From NCBI GenBank assembly GCA_021815905.1, contig JAKAZP010000102.1, positions 1 to 8,221 of the forward strand: DNA of 8,221 bases, read 5' to 3'. The number at the start of each line of letters is the position of its first letter. Positions within the stretch are counted from its first letter, which is position 1. The notes under the pieces were generated by a model. That model was given only the letters and a program-made list of their open reading frames with translations. It did not search any database and was not told the origin of the DNA. A program made the translations under genes and the position numbers. This document shows, piece after piece, positions 6,561 to 8,221 of this stretch. The DNA is from Pseudomonadota bacterium. Its GTDB lineage: Bacteria; Pseudomonadota; Gammaproteobacteria; Steroidobacterales; Steroidobacteraceae.

Positions 6561-6590
6561 TTCACGGGCCGCCGCAGAGGCGGATAAACT
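6561..6590 (+). promoter_or_regulatory. Weak candidate promoter for the pstB pair
   Basis: TTCACG (6561-6566) and TAAACT (6585-6590) are separated by 18 bp on the plus strand and each matches four of six consensus bases. They would place transcription start about 110 nt before pstB. No second Pho box repeat is seen near it. This is the best candidate in a GC-rich stretch but not a strong one. Confidence 0.2.
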
Positions 6591-6707
6591 CACCCTTTCC
6601 GCTTCGCGCCGGAAGCGCTCGGTCCGAATACCCCGTGTGGGCGATCCGCGCCCCGATCCGAAGAGCATGTACCGAAGAAAGGTCCGGACCCGAATGGGTG
6701 TGTGCAG

Positions 6708-7513
6708 ATGAGCGCGGCTGTGAGTGGGGGGGCTGCCGGCCGCACCGACGCCTCGTCGGCGCCCGCGGGCAAGCTCGAGGTGCGGCACCTCGATTTCTAC
6801 TACGGGCGCTTCCAGGCCCTGAAGAACATCAGCCTCACCCTCGCCGATCGCAGCGTGACGGCCTTCATCGGCCCCTCGGGTTGCGGGAAATCGACGTTGC
6901 TGCGCGTCTTCAACCGCATGTACACGCTCTATCCCGGCCACCGGGCCACCGGCGAGGTGCTGCTCGATGGCCAGGACATCCTCGCGCCCTCGGTGGATGT
7001 GGCGAGCCTGCGCTTCAGAGTCGGCATGGTGTTCCAGAAACCGACCCCTTTCCCGATGTCGATCTTCGAGAACGTCGCCTTCGGCCTGCGCCTGACGCGC
7101 CGCCTCGGGCGCGGCGCGCTTCGGGAGCGCGTGCACGCGGCGCTCCAGGACGCCGCCATGTGGGAGGAAGTCAAGGACAAGCTGCACGAGGACGGCCGGG
7201 GGCTTTCGGGCGGGCAGCAGCAGAGGCTTTGCATTGCGCGTACCATTGCGCTCGAGCCCGAGGTCCTTCTGTTCGACGAGCCGACGGCGGCGCTCGATCC
7301 GATCTCGACCCTGAAGGTCGAGGAGACCCTGCAGTCCTTGCGCGAGAAGTACTGCATCGCCATAGTGACCCATAATCTGCAGCAGGCCGCCCGGGTGTCG
7401 AACTTCACCGCGTTCATGTACTCGGGCGAGCTCGTCGAGATGGGACCGACGGAGCAGATCTTTACCGCCCCCCGCAGTCGCAGGACCGATGATTACGTTA
7501 CGGGAAGATTCGG

Positions 7514-7517
<4 letters not shown>
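6708..7517 (+). CDS. pstB: Phosphate ABC transporter ATP-binding protein PstB (first of two)
   Basis: This is the cytoplasmic ATPase that powers PstSCAB high-affinity phosphate import, 269 residues. It shows Walker [10 protein letters not shown] (55-63), Q-loop Q110 in [20 protein letters not shown], signature [13 protein letters not shown] (166-178), Walker B LLFDEP (187-192), D-loop ALD (195-197) and H-loop H222 in [13 protein letters not shown]. The C-terminus [10 protein letters not shown] is a PstB hallmark. The TPFPMSI version of the post-Q-loop motif is that of E. coli PstB. The ATG at 6708 is chosen to give a normal-length N-terminus; GTG at 6702 is two codons upstream. Neither has a good Shine-Dalgarno sequence (only GGG at 6696-6698). 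The stop overlaps the GTG of the next pstB by 4 nt, so the two are probably translationally coupled. No pstS, pstC or pstA precedes it; the neighbour upstream is the divergent Pho-box porin. Confidence 0.95.

Positions 7518-8221
<704 letters not shown>

Larger units (their letters stand above)
6328..6707. other. Divergent intergenic region between porin and pstB genes
   Basis: These 380 bp hold no convincing gene. From left to right there is the porin ribosome binding site (6335-6339), a 6-bp/3-nt hairpin in the porin leader (6375-6389), a small hairpin (6414-6425), the AT-rich -10 region and Pho box of the porin (6451-6483), a 6-bp/4-nt inverted repeat (6491-6506), a weak plus-strand promoter candidate (6561-6590), a 6-bp inverted repeat (6600-6617) and a 10-bp palindrome GGTCCGGACC (6681-6690). 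Only the Pho box stands out clearly from GC-rich background. Confidence 0.7.

Noticed and set aside
6345..6587. Small plus-strand open frame in the divergent intergenic region
   Set aside because: It covers the Pho box and porin leader, has no good ribosome site and an Arg/Ala/Gly shadow-like composition.

Overview
The window is GC-rich and gene-dense, with Gram-negative hallmarks: two outer-membrane beta-barrel proteins, a TonB-dependent receptor and a Tat-exported multicopper oxidase. The DapE fragment, the Fiu/PiuA-type receptor with its PiuC (YbiX) partner, and a textbook Pho box fit a proteobacterium, most likely a high-GC gammaproteobacterium (for example a Xanthomonadales/Nevskiales relative). 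That placement is inference from family resemblance only.

Left end (minus strand): the first 77 codons of dapE (lysine/diaminopimelate synthesis), cut by the window edge, with a plausible promoter of its own around 276-304. It is probably unrelated to the rest.

Positions 357-6327 (minus strand) hold four genes read in the same direction: a signal-peptide-bearing outer-membrane porin (4876-6327), a Fiu/PiuA-type TonB-dependent catecholate-siderophore receptor (2559-4775), a PKHD-type Fe(II)/2-oxoglutarate hydroxylase of the PiuC/YbiX family (1873-2553, starting 5 nt after the receptor stop) and a Tat-exported multicopper oxidase (357-1811). The gaps are short (100, 5 and 61 nt). Two contain strong GC hairpins without a U-tract, and none holds an obvious AT-rich promoter or Fur box.

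Positions 6328-6707 are a divergent intergenic region. It contains a near-consensus Pho box (6466-6483) oriented toward the porin, consisting of two 7-bp repeats 11 bp apart. The porin, and possibly the whole four-gene cluster by read-through, is therefore predicted to be PhoB-controlled.

Right end (plus strand): two tandem, overlapping pstB genes for the phosphate ABC transporter ATPase. They belong to different PstB sequence types, and the second is cut by the window edge. No pstS, pstC or pstA lies immediately upstream.

Taken together, the region looks like a phosphate-starvation locus in which a porin and a high-affinity phosphate transporter ATPase pair face each other across a Pho box. 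An iron/catechol-handling set (receptor, PiuC hydroxylase, laccase-like oxidase) sits directly behind the porin. The possible regulatory link between phosphate starvation and this iron/catechol module is the most interesting inference here.
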